Source of the DNA: Bradyrhizobium sp. WSM471
Lineage (GTDB): Bacteria > Pseudomonadota > Alphaproteobacteria > Rhizobiales > Xanthobacteraceae
DNA: 64,000 bases
Direction of reading: 5' to 3'
Assembly (NCBI RefSeq): GCF_000244915.1
Contig: NZ_CM001442.1
Location: 4,774,001 to 4,838,000, forward strand
The position numbers and the translations under genes were made by a program. Within the stretch, counting starts at the first letter, position 1. The number at the start of each line of letters is the position of its first letter. Of this stretch, positions 15,453-25,921 are shown one piece after another. The notes beneath the pieces were generated by a model. It did not search any database. It was not told where the DNA came from and was given only the letters and a program-made list of their open reading frames with translations.

Positions 15453-16814
15453 TCAGGCGGCGGTCTTTTCCGCCTCGTCGTCCTTGTAGAGATCGTCGCG
15501 CGAGACCTTCTTCTCGGTCACCTTGGCGAGCTCGAGGATGAAGTCGACGACCTTGTCCTCATAGATCGGTGCACGAAGCTGGGCCAACGCTTGGGCGTTG
15601 CTGCGGTAATAGTCCCAGACCTCCTTCTCGCGGCCCGGCATCGAGCGCGCCCGCTCGATCACGGCGCGGCCGACCTCGTCGTCGGTCACGGAGATCTTGT
15701 TCTTCTCGCCGATCTCGGAGAGCACGAGGCCGAGCCGCACGCGGCGGTCGGCGATCTTGCGGTACTCTTCCTTGGCGGCGTCTTCAGTGGTGTCCTCGTC
15801 GGCGAAGGTCTTGCCGGCGGAGTCCATCTCGGCCTTCACCGAGTTCCACATCAGATTGAACTCCTCGTCGACCAGGGAGGGCGGAGCCTCGAAGCGATGG
15901 GCCTCGTCGAGGCGGTCTAGCAGCGCGCGCTTGACGCGCTGGCGCGTCGCGGTCGCGAACTCGGCGACCAGCCGCTCGCGCGCCGCTTCCTTCAGCTTGT
16001 CCAGCGATTCGAGGCCGAGCGTCTTGGCGAACTCGTCGTCGATCGCGAGATCCTGCGGCGCCTCGATCAGCGTCGCGGTGGTCTCGAACTCGGCCGGCTG
16101 GCCGGCGAGCTTGTCGTTCATGTAGTTCTTGGGGAACGCCACCTTCAGCGTGCGGGTCTCGTTGGCGGCGATGCCGGTGAGTTGCTCTTCGAAGCCGGGG
16201 ATGAAGGTGTTGGATCCGATCACCACCTGGATGCCCTCGCCGGTGCCGCCCTCGAAGGGTTCGCCGTTGATGGTGCCCTTGAAGGCGACGGTGACGCGAT
16301 CGCCCGACTCGGCCTTGGCGCCCTCGTCCTTCGCGGCATAGCCGCGGTTCGAATCGGCGATGCGCTTGATCGCCTCGTCGACGTCCGCGTCGGTGACTTC
16401 GGCGACGGGCTTCTCGACCTCGAAGGTCTTGAAGTCGGCGAGCGCGATTGACGGCACCACCTCGATCGCAACCGTGTAGGTCAGATCGGTCTTGCCGTTG
16501 AGCAGCTCCTCGACCTCGGCCTGCTCGGTCGGCATGGTGATCTTCGGTTCGGTCGCAAGGCGGAAGCCGCGCTCGGAGAACAGCTGCGTGTTGGTGTCGC
16601 GGATCGTCTGGTCGATGGTCTCGGCCATCACCGAGCGGCCATAGACCTTCTTGAGGTGCGTGACCGGCACCTTGCCGGGACGGAAGCCGTTGATGCGAAC
16701 CTTGTCCTTGAGGTCGACGAGTTTGGCACCGGCCTTGGCGTCGAGATCGGACGCGGGAACGCTGATCTTGAACTCGCGCTTCAAACCTTCCGAGAGGGTT
16801 TCTGTGACCTGCAT
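15453..16814 (-). CDS. tig: Trigger factor, ribosome-associated chaperone
   Basis: The 453-residue protein binds at the ribosome exit tunnel and assists nascent-chain folding. The N-terminal domain carries the ribosome-docking signature ([14 protein letters not shown], around residues 43-56), followed by an FKBP-type PPIase domain (about 160-245, [20 protein letters not shown]) and the long helical C-terminal arms. The start is [14 protein letters not shown] at ATG 16814, the conserved family N-terminus; the frame stays open far upstream through tRNA-Leu but that part is non-coding. AGAAGAAGA precedes it. First gene of the tig-clpP-clpX-lon block. Confidence 0.96.
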   Translation of the reverse strand: MQVTETLSEGLKREFKISVPASDLDAKAGAKLVDLKDKVRINGFRPGKVPVTHLKKVYGRSVMAETIDQTIRDTNTQLFSERGFRLATEPKITMPTEQAEVEELLNGKTDLTYTVAIEVVPSIALADFKTFEVEKPVAEVTDADVDEAIKRIADSNRGYAAKDEGAKAESGDRVTVAFKGTINGEPFEGGTGEGIQVVIGSNTFIPGFEEQLTGIAANETRTLKVAFPKNYMNDKLAGQPAEFETTATLIEAPQDLAIDDEFAKTLGLESLDKLKEAARERLVAEFATATRQRVKRALLDRLDEAHRFEAPPSLVDEEFNLMWNSVKAEMDSAGKTFADEDTTEDAAKEEYRKIADRRVRLGLVLSEIGEKNKISVTDDEVGRAVIERARSMPGREKEVWDYYRSNAQALAQLRAPIYEDKVVDFILELAKVTEKKVSRDDLYKDDEAEKTAA

Positions 16815-16987
16815 GGTGTCCAATCTTCTTCTCGTTCGGTCCCGGCGCGCATGCGTCGGGACGCTGTCATTAATCGATCCGGCGCGAGGCGAACGCCTCA
16901 ACGCCGGTGGTTCATCGGACCGGCTTCCGGCGGACAAACATCCGCGCGGGAGCAGATCGCGTAATCCGTGCAAACGCTGAAAGCGCT

Positions 16988-17072
16988 TGGTGCGGGCGGA
17001 GGGACTCGAACCCCCACAACTTTCGTCACTGGAACCTAAATCCAGCGCGTCTACCAGTTCCGCCACGCCCGC
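16988..17072 (-). tRNA. tRNA-Leu (anticodon UAG)
   Basis: The 85-base minus-strand gene has acceptor GCGGGCG / CGCCCGC, an anticodon arm CTGGA-TTTAGGT-TCCAG giving UAG, a long variable arm typical of leucine tRNAs, T-loop GGTTCGAGTCC and an encoded CCA. Confidence 0.95.
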
Positions 17073-17224
17073 GTAAATTTGCATCAAGACCGGCCGCGAT
17101 GCCGCGGGCGGCGGGCTTATAGCATGTGCCCGCCTGTTCGCAGCAAAAAAATGGACCGATAGAGGCAGGCTTCAACTAGGCACGACGGCTGGACTTATCC
17201 AGCACGGCGTGGTCCGGATCGGCG

Positions 17225-18553
17225 ATGAAAACGCGGATATTCGACCCGACGAGGCGCGAGGTTTTGGCCGGACTTGGAGCCGGACTTGGCGCCGGACTTG
17301 GAGCCTCTGCGGCCGGGCTGATGGCGGGCGGCGCAGTCCCGGCCATGACCGCCCAGCTCGCCCTTCAGGCAAGGCCGGCAACGCTGGCTCTGAGGCCCGG
17401 GCGGCCGGCTACACCCATCTGGGAGCTCGCCGCCGTAAGCCACCTCGGGGATGTCCGTCTCAAACGTGGCGATCGCTGCGAGGTGGTCTTCCGCAACGGC
17501 CTGCCTGTCCCGCTTGCACCAGTCTGGTACGGCCTCAATGGCCCGGCCGCGGCCGACCCGCTTCGGGGTCGCGCTCCGACGGCCCCGGACGCAACGGAAA
17601 CATCAATCGTTTCAGTGCCAAACGCGGGAACCCTGCTGGCCGACTTCCGGCTGTTCGAGGACGGCCTGAAGCAGCCCGCGCGCCCACTTCCGATCATCGC
17701 CACCGAGATCAACTCGGTCGCCGCCGATCGCGACGTGGTCCTTTTGATCGAGGAATGGCGGCTGCGGCCGGATGGGACCGCGCTTGCCCCGGGCCGGGAC
17801 CCGAAGGACACGTCCCCGCTCTACACAATCAACGGAACGACTTCATTCGAGCTCTCAGCTTCGGCGAATGAGCGGCTGCGGCTGCGCTTTATCAACGGCT
17901 CGCAACGTTCTGTTCTGGCGATCAAATTGGAAAGTCACGAGGTCCAGGTGATGGCCCTGGACGGACAGCCGGCCGAGCCGTTCCCGGCTCGCAACGGCGC
18001 GCTAGTGCTGGCTCCCGGCGCACGCGCCGACGCCTTCGTGGATGCGGCCACATCGGCCCCATTCCTGCTGCACGACGGCAAGGAGGCGCGCCAGGTCGGC
18101 CGCCTGACGGTCTCCGGCAAGCTTGAGCGGCGCGCGCCACTGTTGCCGCCGCAGCCGCTTCCTCCGAATGACCTGCCCGACCGGCTCGATCTGAGGGGCG
18201 CCCTGCGGTTCGATGTCGCGCTCGGGGCAGCCGACGCCGGCTGGGTACGGCCCGCAAATTTCTCGACGTCCTCCGCCCCCGCCTTTCGCACCAAGGCCGG
18301 CCGCACCATCGTGTTGGCCCTCAAGAACCTCGCCCCCGTCGCCACCGTCTTCCATCTCCACGGCCACCATTTCCGCCTGCTCGACAAGCTCGACGACGGC
18401 TGGAAGCCCTATTGGCTCGACACGCTCGCGATCGAACCCGGCCAGACCCAGCGCATCGCGTTCGAGGCCAGGGGCCTTGGCAGATGGCTGATCGAATCCG
18501 TCGTCACCGATTGGGCCGCGCCGCGGCTGGTGCGCTGGTACGGGGTGGAGTGA
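17225..18553 (+). CDS. Tat-exported multicopper-oxidase-like protein lacking most copper ligands
   Basis: The 442-residue protein starts with a twin-arginine signal (TRREVLAG at residues 9-16) that includes a GLGAGLGAGLG repeat. The cupredoxin layout is that of a three-domain multicopper oxidase, but the expected ligands are mostly gone: the first-domain HWHG is VWYG (100-103), and the C-terminal HCHxxxH segment is replaced by WLIESVVTDW (about 421-430). Only HLHGHHF (377-383) survives, with four His. E. coli FtsP/SufI is a comparable fold without copper sites. A catalytic laccase or copper oxidase role is therefore unlikely; a periplasmic structural or division role is one inference. Monocistronic. 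Confidence 0.75.
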   Translation: MKTRIFDPTRREVLAGLGAGLGAGLGASAAGLMAGGAVPAMTAQLALQARPATLALRPGRPATPIWELAAVSHLGDVRLKRGDRCEVVFRNGLPVPLAPVWYGLNGPAAADPLRGRAPTAPDATETSIVSVPNAGTLLADFRLFEDGLKQPARPLPIIATEINSVAADRDVVLLIEEWRLRPDGTALAPGRDPKDTSPLYTINGTTSFELSASANERLRLRFINGSQRSVLAIKLESHEVQVMALDGQPAEPFPARNGALVLAPGARADAFVDAATSAPFLLHDGKEARQVGRLTVSGKLERRAPLLPPQPLPPNDLPDRLDLRGALRFDVALGAADAGWVRPANFSTSSAPAFRTKAGRTIVLALKNLAPVATVFHLHGHHFRLLDKLDDGWKPYWLDTLAIEPGQTQRIAFEARGLGRWLIESVVTDWAAPRLVRWYGVE

Positions 18554-18563
18554 GGTGCGCCGA

Positions 18564-19040
18564 TCAGACGTGCGGCTTGGCCGTGAGTTCGATTCCGAGC
18601 GCCTTCATCACCGCGATCGTCGTTTTCAGAGTCGGATTACCGTTGGTGCTGTTTCGCGCTCCGGTCTGCTCGATCAGCGTGAACCCGCGCGCTTCATAGA
18701 AGTGCCGCGCCAACGCGTTGCGCTGGAAGGTCCAGAGCTCCAAACGTTCGCAGGCGCCTTTGGCGACATCGAGCAGTTCGGTGCCGACGCCGCGCCCTTG
18801 AACCGCAGGAAGCACGTAAAACTGCTCGATCCAGCCGTCACGGAAAGCGATGATCCCGCTCAGTACATCGGCATCGAAGCGGCCCCACACGCGGCACGTC
18901 GCGAAGACATGCACGCGGTAGAACCAGCGGTCTTCGTCCGGCGTATGCAGCCCAGCGAGCCAGGGCATCGCATGGTCGAATGCAGCCCGGTGAACCTGCG
19001 CCGCCGCGCCCATCTCGGTGAGCGCGAGCTGCCTAAGCAC
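18564..19040 (-). CDS. GNAT-family N-acetyltransferase
   Basis: The 158-residue protein shows the GNAT core: IEQFYVLPAVQGRGVGTELLDVAK (the acetyl-CoA P-loop QGRGVG around residues 94-99) and a C-terminal NALARHFYEARGFTLIEQTG motif. The start is a GTG that shares its first G with the TAG stop of the upstream nnrD (TAGTG), with GGGGTGG before it, so the pair is translationally coupled. Substrate unknown. Confidence 0.8.
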   Translation of the reverse strand: MLRQLALTEMGAAAQVHRAAFDHAMPWLAGLHTPDEDRWFYRVHVFATCRVWGRFDADVLSGIIAFRDGWIEQFYVLPAVQGRGVGTELLDVAKGACERLELWTFQRNALARHFYEARGFTLIEQTGARNSTNGNPTLKTTIAVMKALGIELTAKPHV

Positions 19041-20539
19041 TAGTATTCCACCCCGAGCGCACCATAGATCCGCCGGTGCACGGCGGGCAGCGTCTCGGTG
19101 AGATCCTCCGCGATCAGGCCCGGCCCCGCCTCGCTCGCCGCTTCGCCATGCATCCACACGGCGATGCTGGCGGCTTCGAACGCCGGGACGCCTTGCGCAA
19201 GGAGGCCTGCGATGATGCCGGCGAGCACGTCGCCGGCACCCGCGGTGGCGAGCCAGGGCGGTGCGTTGGCGGCGATGGTGGCGCGGCCGTCGGGCGCGGC
19301 AATCGTGGTGTCCGGGCCCTTGAGCAGCACGACGGCGCCGCAGCGCTCGGCGGCGGCGCGCACGCGCTCGATCTTCGAGCGCCCCGGATGTTTATTGCTG
19401 AGGTCGGAGAACAGCCGCGGGAACTCGCCCTCGTGCGGTGTCAGCACCACCGCCTTGTCCTGCGACGTCTTGATCGATTCGAACAGGCGTTCGGGATTGG
19501 CGGCAAAGCTCGTCAGCGCATCCGCATCGAGCACCAGGCGCCGCTGGGCGTTAAGCGCCGTGTGGACGAGATCGCAGGTGCGCTCGCCGACACCCGCGCC
19601 GGGGCCGATGATGCAGGTGTTGTAACGCTTGTCGCCGAGCAGCTCGCCGAACTCGATGGCGGTATCGACGGGGCGAACCATCACCGCGGTGAGCGCAGCC
19701 GCATTGATTGCCAGCGCATCACGCGGTGTGGCCAGAGTCACCAGGCCCGCGCCGGCGCGCAGCGCCCCGCGCGCGGCGAGCCGCGCCGCACCGGTCGCCG
19801 CCGCATCGCCCGAGACCGCCAGCACATGACCGCGCGCGTATTTATGGCCGTCGATGCGCGGCACCGGAAAGGCGGCGCCCCAGAAGTCCGGATCGTTCTC
19901 GAATATCTGCGGCGCGATCTCGTCCAGCACCTGTGCCTCGATACCGATGTCGGCAACACGCACGTGGCCGCAATGCATGCGCCCCGGAAGCAGCAGATGC
20001 GCCGGCTTCTTGCGGAAGAAGGTGACGGTCTCGGTGGCGTTGACCGCCACGCCCAGCATGGCCGCGCTGGTGCCGTTGATGCCGCTCGGCAGGTCGACCG
20101 CGAGCACCGGCGCACCGTTGGCGTTGATCGCCTCGATCATCTCACGCGCCTCGCCCTCGACCGGACGGCTGAGGCCCGCGCCGAACAGCGCATCGATGAT
20201 CAGCGCCGGTCGTCCGATCGCCTGCGGGTTGAACGGGAGCACCGGGTGCTTCCAGCCCCGCGCGGCCGAGGCCGCATCGCCCTGGAGCTGGTCCCGCTCG
20301 CACATCAGGATCACCGAGACCTCGCGGCCTTGCGCGGCGAGCTCGGCGGCTGCGACAAAACCGTCCCCGCCGTTGTTGCCCGGGCCGGCCACGATCAGGA
20401 TCGGCCCCTCCTCCACCAGCGCGTGGGCGGCCTCGGCGATGGCCTGGCCGGCACCGAGCATCAGCTTGAAGCCGGGGGTGCCTGCCGCAATGCTGAGCTG
20501 ATCGGCGCGCTGCATTTCGGCGTTGGTCAGAACTTCCAT
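19040..20539 (-). CDS. nnr: Bifunctional NAD(P)HX epimerase / ADP-dependent NAD(P)HX dehydratase
   Basis: The 499-residue cytoplasmic repair enzyme converts hydrated NADH/NADPH back to active cofactor. The N-terminal YjeF_N epimerase domain (1-~215) has GPGNNGGDGFVAA; the C-terminal ribokinase-like dehydratase domain (~225-499) has GPGAGVGERT, VLTPHEGEFPRL and the anion-hole motif GAGDVLAGIIAG. The start is ATG 20539 (MEVLTNAEMQRADQ) with AGGGAAG upstream. The downstream acetyltransferase overlaps the stop by one base. It is divergent from glnB. Confidence 0.92.
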   Translation of the reverse strand: MEVLTNAEMQRADQLSIAAGTPGFKLMLGAGQAIAEAAHALVEEGPILIVAGPGNNGGDGFVAAAELAAQGREVSVILMCERDQLQGDAASAARGWKHPVLPFNPQAIGRPALIIDALFGAGLSRPVEGEAREMIEAINANGAPVLAVDLPSGINGTSAAMLGVAVNATETVTFFRKKPAHLLLPGRMHCGHVRVADIGIEAQVLDEIAPQIFENDPDFWGAAFPVPRIDGHKYARGHVLAVSGDAAATGAARLAARGALRAGAGLVTLATPRDALAINAAALTAVMVRPVDTAIEFGELLGDKRYNTCIIGPGAGVGERTCDLVHTALNAQRRLVLDADALTSFAANPERLFESIKTSQDKAVVLTPHEGEFPRLFSDLSNKHPGRSKIERVRAAAERCGAVVLLKGPDTTIAAPDGRATIAANAPPWLATAGAGDVLAGIIAGLLAQGVPAFEAASIAVWMHGEAASEAGPGLIAEDLTETLPAVHRRIYGALGVEY

Positions 20540-20732
20540 GCCACTTCCCTGTCCAAAAGCCTTTTCAAGAGGCACGTTCTGCGCCGGGCCATCCGACGGA
20601 ACGACGATCTGCACAGATATTGAACCGTTTGCCTATTTCGTAGTCTGCGGTATTTTGTGCGGGTCGGCGCCACCTATCAGAGCTGCACGTTAAAAGGCTG
20701 ATAACGCTCCAATAATCAGGGCATTTGCAACT

Positions 20733-20748
20733 TGGCATAGACCCTGCT
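20733..20748 (+). promoter_or_regulatory. Sigma-54 promoter of glnB
   Basis: TGGCATAGACCCTGCT has GG and GC at the exact -24/-12 spacing (TGGCA-N6-C-TGC). It lies about 175 bases before glnB. Transcription of glnB from an NtrC-dependent promoter is established for Bradyrhizobium japonicum; a TGCAC half-site at 20684-20688 is a possible but weak NtrC element. The remaining 20540-20922 gap has no gene. Confidence 0.8.
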
Positions 20749-20865
20749 TTCGCGGAAGTCGCTTCGGTTCGTCGTGCTCACTGGCATTTATCAGGGTGTG
20801 GCCGGCCGTTGTTGCCGGACTGGTCAGGGATCCCGGCATAGCGAAGAGACAAGATCGTGCGTTAA

Positions 20866-21261
<396 letters not shown>

Positions 21262-21410
21262 GCCGGGTGCTATCCCGCATTTTGCGACATTCTGACAAGA
21301 AATAGGCTGCTTCGGCGGCCTCATTTTGTTTGTGCCTCGCGCGCCTCAAGAAGCGTGAACACGGTCGCTTGAAGCTTGGAAACCGACCCGCAGAGCCAAA
21401 AGGGGTATGC

Positions 21411-22820
21411 ATGAAGACCGCCAAAGACGTCCTGAAATCGATCAAGGACAACGACGTCAAATACGTCGACCTGCGCTTCACCGATCCGCGCGGCAAGTGG
21501 CAGCACGTCACCTTCGACATCAGCATGATCGATGAAGACATTTTCGCCGAAGGCACGATGTTCGACGGCTCCTCGATCGCCGGCTGGAAGGCGATCAACG
21601 AGTCCGACATGTGCCTGATGCCCGATCCGGTGACCGCGACGATCGATCCGTTCTTCGCCGAGACCACCATGGTCATCACCTGCGACGTGCTCGAGCCGAC
21701 CACCGGCGAGCCCTACAACCGCGATCCCCGCGGCATCGCCAAGAAGGCCGAGGCGATGGTGAAGTCGATGGGCGTCGGCGACACCGTGTTCGTCGGCCCC
21801 GAAGCCGAGTTCTTCGTGTTCGACGACGTGCGCTTCTCTGCCAACCCCTACAGCACCGGCTTCCGCCTCGACTCCTCGGAGCTGCCGACCAACTCCGACA
21901 CCGAATACGAAGGCGGCAATCTCGGCCATCGTGTCCGCACCAAGGGCGGCTACTTTCCGGTGCCGCCGCAGGATTCCGTTCAGGACATGCGCTCGGAGAT
22001 GCTCGGCGCCATGGCCAAGATGGGCGTGAAGGTCGAGAAGCACCATCACGAAGTCGCTTCCGCCCAGCACGAGCTCGGCATGAAGTTCGACACGCTGACC
22101 TTGATGGCCGACCACATGCAGATCTACAAATACTGCATCCACCAGGTCGCGCACATCTACGGCAAGACCGCCACCTTCATGCCGAAGCCGGTTTTCGGCG
22201 ACAACGGCTCGGGCATGCACGTGCACCAATCGATCTGGAAAGACGGCAAGCCGGTGTTCGCCGGCAACAAATACGCCGACCTGTCGGAGACCTGCCTCCA
22301 TTACATCGGCGGCATCATCAAGCACGCCAAGGCGATCAACGCCTTCACCAACCCGTCGACCAACTCCTACAAGCGTCTGGTCCCGGGCTACGAGGCCCCT
22401 GTGCTGCTCGCCTATTCCGCGCGCAACCGCTCGGCCTCCTGCCGCATCCCCTACACTGCTTCGCCGAAGGCCAAGCGTGTCGAGGTGCGCTTCCCCGATC
22501 CGCTCGCCAATCCCTATCTCGGCTTCGCCGCGATGCTGATGGCCGGCCTCGACGGCATCAAGAACAAGATCGATCCGGGTCCGGCGATGGACAAGGACCT
22601 CTACGATCTGCCGAAGGAAGAGCTGAAGCAGATCCCGACCGTGTGCGGCAGCTTGCGCGAGGCGCTCGAAAATCTCGACAAGGACCGCGGCTTCCTGAAG
22701 AACGGCGGCGTGTTCGACGACGACTTCATCGACGCCTACATCGAGCTGAAGATGACCGAAGTCGCCCGCTTCGAAATGACCCCGCATCCGGTCGAGTTCG
22801 AAATGTACTATTCGGGCTAA
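21411..22820 (+). CDS. glnA: Glutamine synthetase type I
   Basis: The 469-residue dodecameric enzyme makes glutamine from glutamate, ammonium and ATP. Motifs visible are the beta-Grasp [16 protein letters not shown], the metal/ATP site [15 protein letters not shown], the [16 protein letters not shown] glutamate/ATP loop, [17 protein letters not shown] and the adenylylation region with Y398 (KDLYDLP). The start [20 protein letters not shown] at ATG 21411 follows AGGGG. A strong terminator follows. In B. japonicum GSI is controlled mainly by GlnE adenylylation via PII, the product of the upstream gene. Confidence 0.98.
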   Translation: MKTAKDVLKSIKDNDVKYVDLRFTDPRGKWQHVTFDISMIDEDIFAEGTMFDGSSIAGWKAINESDMCLMPDPVTATIDPFFAETTMVITCDVLEPTTGEPYNRDPRGIAKKAEAMVKSMGVGDTVFVGPEAEFFVFDDVRFSANPYSTGFRLDSSELPTNSDTEYEGGNLGHRVRTKGGYFPVPPQDSVQDMRSEMLGAMAKMGVKVEKHHHEVASAQHELGMKFDTLTLMADHMQIYKYCIHQVAHIYGKTATFMPKPVFGDNGSGMHVHQSIWKDGKPVFAGNKYADLSETCLHYIGGIIKHAKAINAFTNPSTNSYKRLVPGYEAPVLLAYSARNRSASCRIPYTASPKAKRVEVRFPDPLANPYLGFAAMLMAGLDGIKNKIDPGPAMDKDLYDLPKEELKQIPTVCGSLREALENLDKDRGFLKNGGVFDDDFIDAYIELKMTEVARFEMTPHPVEFEMYYSG

Positions 22821-22841
22821 GCGGCCCGACCACGACGCACG

Positions 22842-22869
22842 AAAGGCGCCCCTCGGGGCGCCTTTTTTT
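22842..22869 (+). terminator. glnA terminator
   Basis: AAAGGCGCCCC and GGGGCGCCTTT pair closely around TC and run into TTTTTTTG, 22 bases after the glnA stop. Confidence 0.9.
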
Positions 22870-23015
22870 GTGGTCCTCGCGTTTCGTTCTGCGTCTGACT
22901 CCACTTCGTTCTCAAGGAACGAAACGGAATCGAGAAAACCGGCGCGCACCAATTCTTGATATCTGGTTTATGCGCCCGAGAGATCGCGGCCGCCTTCACG
23001 CCGTCACGCGACAGC

Positions 23016-23047
23016 GACTGGATTTGCTTCGCTGCGCTCACGATGAC
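23016..23047. repeat. Partial copy of palindromic repeat family A
   Basis: GACTGGATTTGCTTCGCTGC followed by GCTCACGATGACG matches one arm of the repeat at 8333-8419 (TGGATTGCTTCG...CGCAATGACG), with the other arm missing. It lies in the 22821-23077 gap, which has no gene. Confidence 0.45.
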
Positions 23048-23077
23048 GATGGTTATAGGCCTCGGCGCGCCCTGCAG

Positions 23078-23851
23078 CTACGCCGCCGCGCGCTGCTTCG
23101 CCACCATGGCCTGACCGAACGCCTCGAACAGTTTTCGGTTGATCGGATTGTGCTGCGGGTCGTATTCGGCGTGCCATTGCACCCCGAGCGCAAAGGCCTT
23201 GGCGTCCGCGATGCGGATCGCCTCGATGGTGCCGTCCTCGGCAATGCCCTCGATCAGCACGCGCTTGCCGGGATCGAGGATGCCCTGGCCGTGCAGCGAA
23301 TTGACCCTGATCTTGTTACAGCCGAGCAATTCTGCGAACGCGCCGCCCGGCGTCAGATCGACGTCGTGACGATCGGCGAACACCACTGTCGGATCGGGAT
23401 GGATCTCGCCGTTCTCGAGCCTCGGCATGCGATGGTTCATGCGGCCCGGGATTTCGCGGATCTCGGGATGCAGCGAGCCACCGAAGGCGACGTTCATCTC
23501 CTGGAGGCCCCGGCAGATGCCGAACAGCGGGACACCGCGGGCAACACAGGCGACCGAGAGCGCCAGCGCCACCTCGTCGCGGTGGATGTCGTAGGGCTCG
23601 TGCGCCTCACACGGATCGACGTTGAAGCGGGTCGGGTGCACATTGGCGCGGGCGCCGGTGAGCACGATGCCGTCGACAGTGTCGAGCAGCGCGCCGATAT
23701 CCGTGATGTCGGGCGAGCCCGCGAACATCACCGGCAGGCCGCCGGACACCTCGGCCACCGCGCGCAGATTGCGCTCGCCGACCATCTGGACCTGAAATCG
23801 ATTTTCAACGCGATGGGCGTTCCCGATCACGCCGACGACCGGCTTTCTCAT
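23078..23851 (-). CDS. Class I glutamine amidotransferase-like gamma-glutamyl hydrolase (peptidase C26, PuuD-like)
   Basis: The 257-residue protein has the catalytic Cys in PLFGICRGLQEMNVAFGG (around residue 113), the partner His in LGVQWHAEY and an oxyanion glycine motif GIVLTGARANVHP. The C26 group hydrolyses gamma-glutamyl bonds such as gamma-glutamyl-GABA in putrescine degradation. No other puu genes lie nearby, but glnA-like and glutamine genes are immediately upstream on the opposite strand. Convergent with glnA. puuD is possible but not certain. Confidence 0.82.
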   Translation of the reverse strand: MRKPVVGVIGNAHRVENRFQVQMVGERNLRAVAEVSGGLPVMFAGSPDITDIGALLDTVDGIVLTGARANVHPTRFNVDPCEAHEPYDIHRDEVALALSVACVARGVPLFGICRGLQEMNVAFGGSLHPEIREIPGRMNHRMPRLENGEIHPDPTVVFADRHDVDLTPGGAFAELLGCNKIRVNSLHGQGILDPGKRVLIEGIAEDGTIEAIRIADAKAFALGVQWHAEYDPQHNPINRKLFEAFGQAMVAKQRAAA

Positions 23852-23941
23852 CTCCCGTTCAGACCTCTCCCGTAAGAAGATTCTCTAAACATGCCCCTGG
23901 GATGGAACAAATTCAACAGAAGGGTACGCGGGACGGCAATG

Positions 23942-24646
23942 CTATTTTCGCGCAAATGCCTCCCGGGGCTCGATCGCGCCGCCGAGGGGCAGGCCGGCGG
24001 CCTTCAGCGCGGTCGCCGCCGCGTCGCCCGGCGCGGCCAGCCAGGGCAGTTTCGCCTCGATTCCGCGCGTCACGGACTCCCCGAGCACGCCACCGAAATC
24101 AATCGGCCAAAGCCCGTTGGGCACGATTTCGGCGGTAAGGCCACGGAGTGCATAGCCGTCGCCCAGGACCGCCTCCGCATGGTCGCCGGTGACAAGCCGC
24201 GCGGTTGCAGGGTCGAGGGGATCGCCAAAGCTCACGAGCACGGGCATTAGATCCCCCTGCACCGCGACGACGCCGGTCTGCCGGTTGAGCTCGTTGAACG
24301 AGACGCGGTTGCCGCGCGCGGCGCCATAAGCGCGGAGCGCGACATAGTTGATGTCGTCGAGATCGAGCTTCGCGCCCTGCTGATGCGCGAGCAATGCCAC
24401 CACATTCTTTCCCCGGCCGAGGTCGACGAACACAGCCTCGCCGCGCATCGTGGTGCGGCCGCCCCGGCTATAGCCGCGATCGGGCACGACGGACAGAATG
24501 CCCGAGCCGGTCCTGATCCCGTCAGGCGTCGTCACCTCGACCGTGAGGCGATATTTGTGACCGGGCCGGTTGATCCGGATCTGGTCGCCTATCACGAGCA
24601 CGGCGAGAAGGCCGAGCAGACCGGCCCACTTGCTGATGAAACTCAA
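23942..24646 (-). CDS. Hypothetical exported or membrane-anchored protein (234 aa)
   Basis: One N-terminal hydrophobic segment (about residues 7-20, WAGLLGLLAVLVIG) precedes a soluble domain rich in beta-type sequence (YRLTVEVTTPDGIRTGSGIL, then SVVPDRGYSRGGRT) and a C-terminal helical part. I recognise no catalytic motif. The start MSFISKWAG at 24646 is the only sensible ATG. It is divergent from the AI-2E family permease gene, with 135 bases between starts. Likely faces the periplasm. Restricted to Bradyrhizobium-like genomes is my guess only. Confidence 0.6.
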   Translation of the reverse strand: MSFISKWAGLLGLLAVLVIGDQIRINRPGHKYRLTVEVTTPDGIRTGSGILSVVPDRGYSRGGRTTMRGEAVFVDLGRGKNVVALLAHQQGAKLDLDDINYVALRAYGAARGNRVSFNELNRQTGVVAVQGDLMPVLVSFGDPLDPATARLVTGDHAEAVLGDGYALRGLTAEIVPNGLWPIDFGGVLGESVTRGIEAKLPWLAAPGDAAATALKAAGLPLGGAIEPREAFARK

Positions 24647-24781
24647 GCGCCCTCACCTGTTCTTTCCTCATCGCTCTGCACCGTTCACGCACCAGCGTCA
24701 AACCAGCGCGTTGACGCGGTCTTGATCCGGATCGCGTTTATCGAAAGAGTGCGGTGCGCACCGCGCTGAAAAGGACCCGAT

Positions 24782-25915
24782 GTGACCATTCCCGCAGATG
24801 AACGACCCCGGACCCGCACCGATCTGGCCTGGTCGATCTCGGTCGGGGGCATCGGAATCGTGCTGTTCACGGCAATGCTGGTCTTTACCTGGTATTTTGC
24901 CGCGACCCTGCTCCTGATCTTCACCGGAATGCTGCTCGGCGTCGGCCTCAACGCGCTGACCAACGCGCTTGGTCGCCGCGTGCACCTGCCCCACGCGGTC
25001 CGGCTCGCCATCGTCTGTGCCGCGCTGGCCGTGATGCTTGCGGGCGTTGCCTATCTCGGCGGCGCCACCATCGCCGAGCAGGCCTCGCTGCTGAGCAAGA
25101 CGATCAAGTCGCAGATCACCAACGTCCGGTCCTTCCTCGAAAACCATGGGATCGACACCAGCTTCTTCGATCTCGGCAACGCCGCACCCGCTGCCTCCAC
25201 CGATGTGACGCCGGCGCCGGCCCCGAACTCGGGCTCGCACGGCGGATTGCCGGGCGCTGGCGCGCTGGCCTCGAGCGGTGGGGCGATCGTGAGCCAGACC
25301 TTCAAGCTGCTGCTCGGCACCATCAGCGCGGTCGGCAACATCTTCATCGTGCTGTTCCTGGGGCTTGCCTTCGCCGCGCAGCCCACCGTCTATCATGACG
25401 GCCTGTTGTTTCTCGCGCCGGCCAGGCATCGGGCCCGCATCACCGTCATCATCGACGGCATCGGCGAGACGCTGGAGCGCTGGCTGATCGCGCAGATCGT
25501 CGTGATGCTTGCGGTCGGCGTGGTGACCTGGATCGGACTCGTCCTCATCGGCATTCCCGGCTCGTTCATCCTGGGGATACAGGCGGGCCTGCTCGCCTTC
25601 ATCCCGACCGTCGGCGCCATCATCGCCGGCGTCGTGGTCGTGCTGGCGAGCCTCGCCTCGGGATGGATTCCGGCGCTGTCGGCCTTTCTCCTCTTCATGG
25701 GCGTGCACGCCATGGAGAGCTATGTGCTGACGCCGATCCTCCAGCGGCAGGCACTGGACATTCCGCCGGCCACGCTGTTCGCGTTCCAGATCCTGCTCGG
25801 CGTCGTGTTCGGAATCTGGGGCCTGGCGCTGGCGCTACCACTGGTCGCCATCGCCAAAGTCATGATCGACCACTTCAAGACGTATGAAGCACCGCCTCTG
25901 GCGGAGGCGGCCTGA
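24782..25915 (+). CDS. AI-2E family transporter (PerM/TqsA superfamily)
   Basis: The 377-residue integral membrane protein has the family layout: paired N-terminal helices (about 18-65), a helix near residue 75, a long cytoplasmic linker (95-170) and a C-terminal bundle ending with MGVHAMESYVLTPILQRQAL and a PPATLFAFQILLGVVFGIWGL stretch, the diagnostic C-terminal motifs. It starts at GTG 24782 with AAGGAC upstream. Members export AI-2 or act as Na+/H+ antiporters; the substrate here is unknown. Convergent with the ABM gene; a GAGGCGGCCTGAGCCGCCTC hairpin (25905-25925) lies across both stops. Confidence 0.85.
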   Translation: MTIPADERPRTRTDLAWSISVGGIGIVLFTAMLVFTWYFAATLLLIFTGMLLGVGLNALTNALGRRVHLPHAVRLAIVCAALAVMLAGVAYLGGATIAEQASLLSKTIKSQITNVRSFLENHGIDTSFFDLGNAAPAASTDVTPAPAPNSGSHGGLPGAGALASSGGAIVSQTFKLLLGTISAVGNIFIVLFLGLAFAAQPTVYHDGLLFLAPARHRARITVIIDGIGETLERWLIAQIVVMLAVGVVTWIGLVLIGIPGSFILGIQAGLLAFIPTVGAIIAGVVVVLASLASGWIPALSAFLLFMGVHAMESYVLTPILQRQALDIPPATLFAFQILLGVVFGIWGLALALPLVAIAKVMIDHFKTYEAPPLAEAA

Positions 25916-25921
25916 GCCGCC

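Noticed and set aside
21611..23875. Long frame overlapping glnA in another frame
   Set aside because: The glnA frame carries all glutamine synthetase motifs; the alternative is a shadow.
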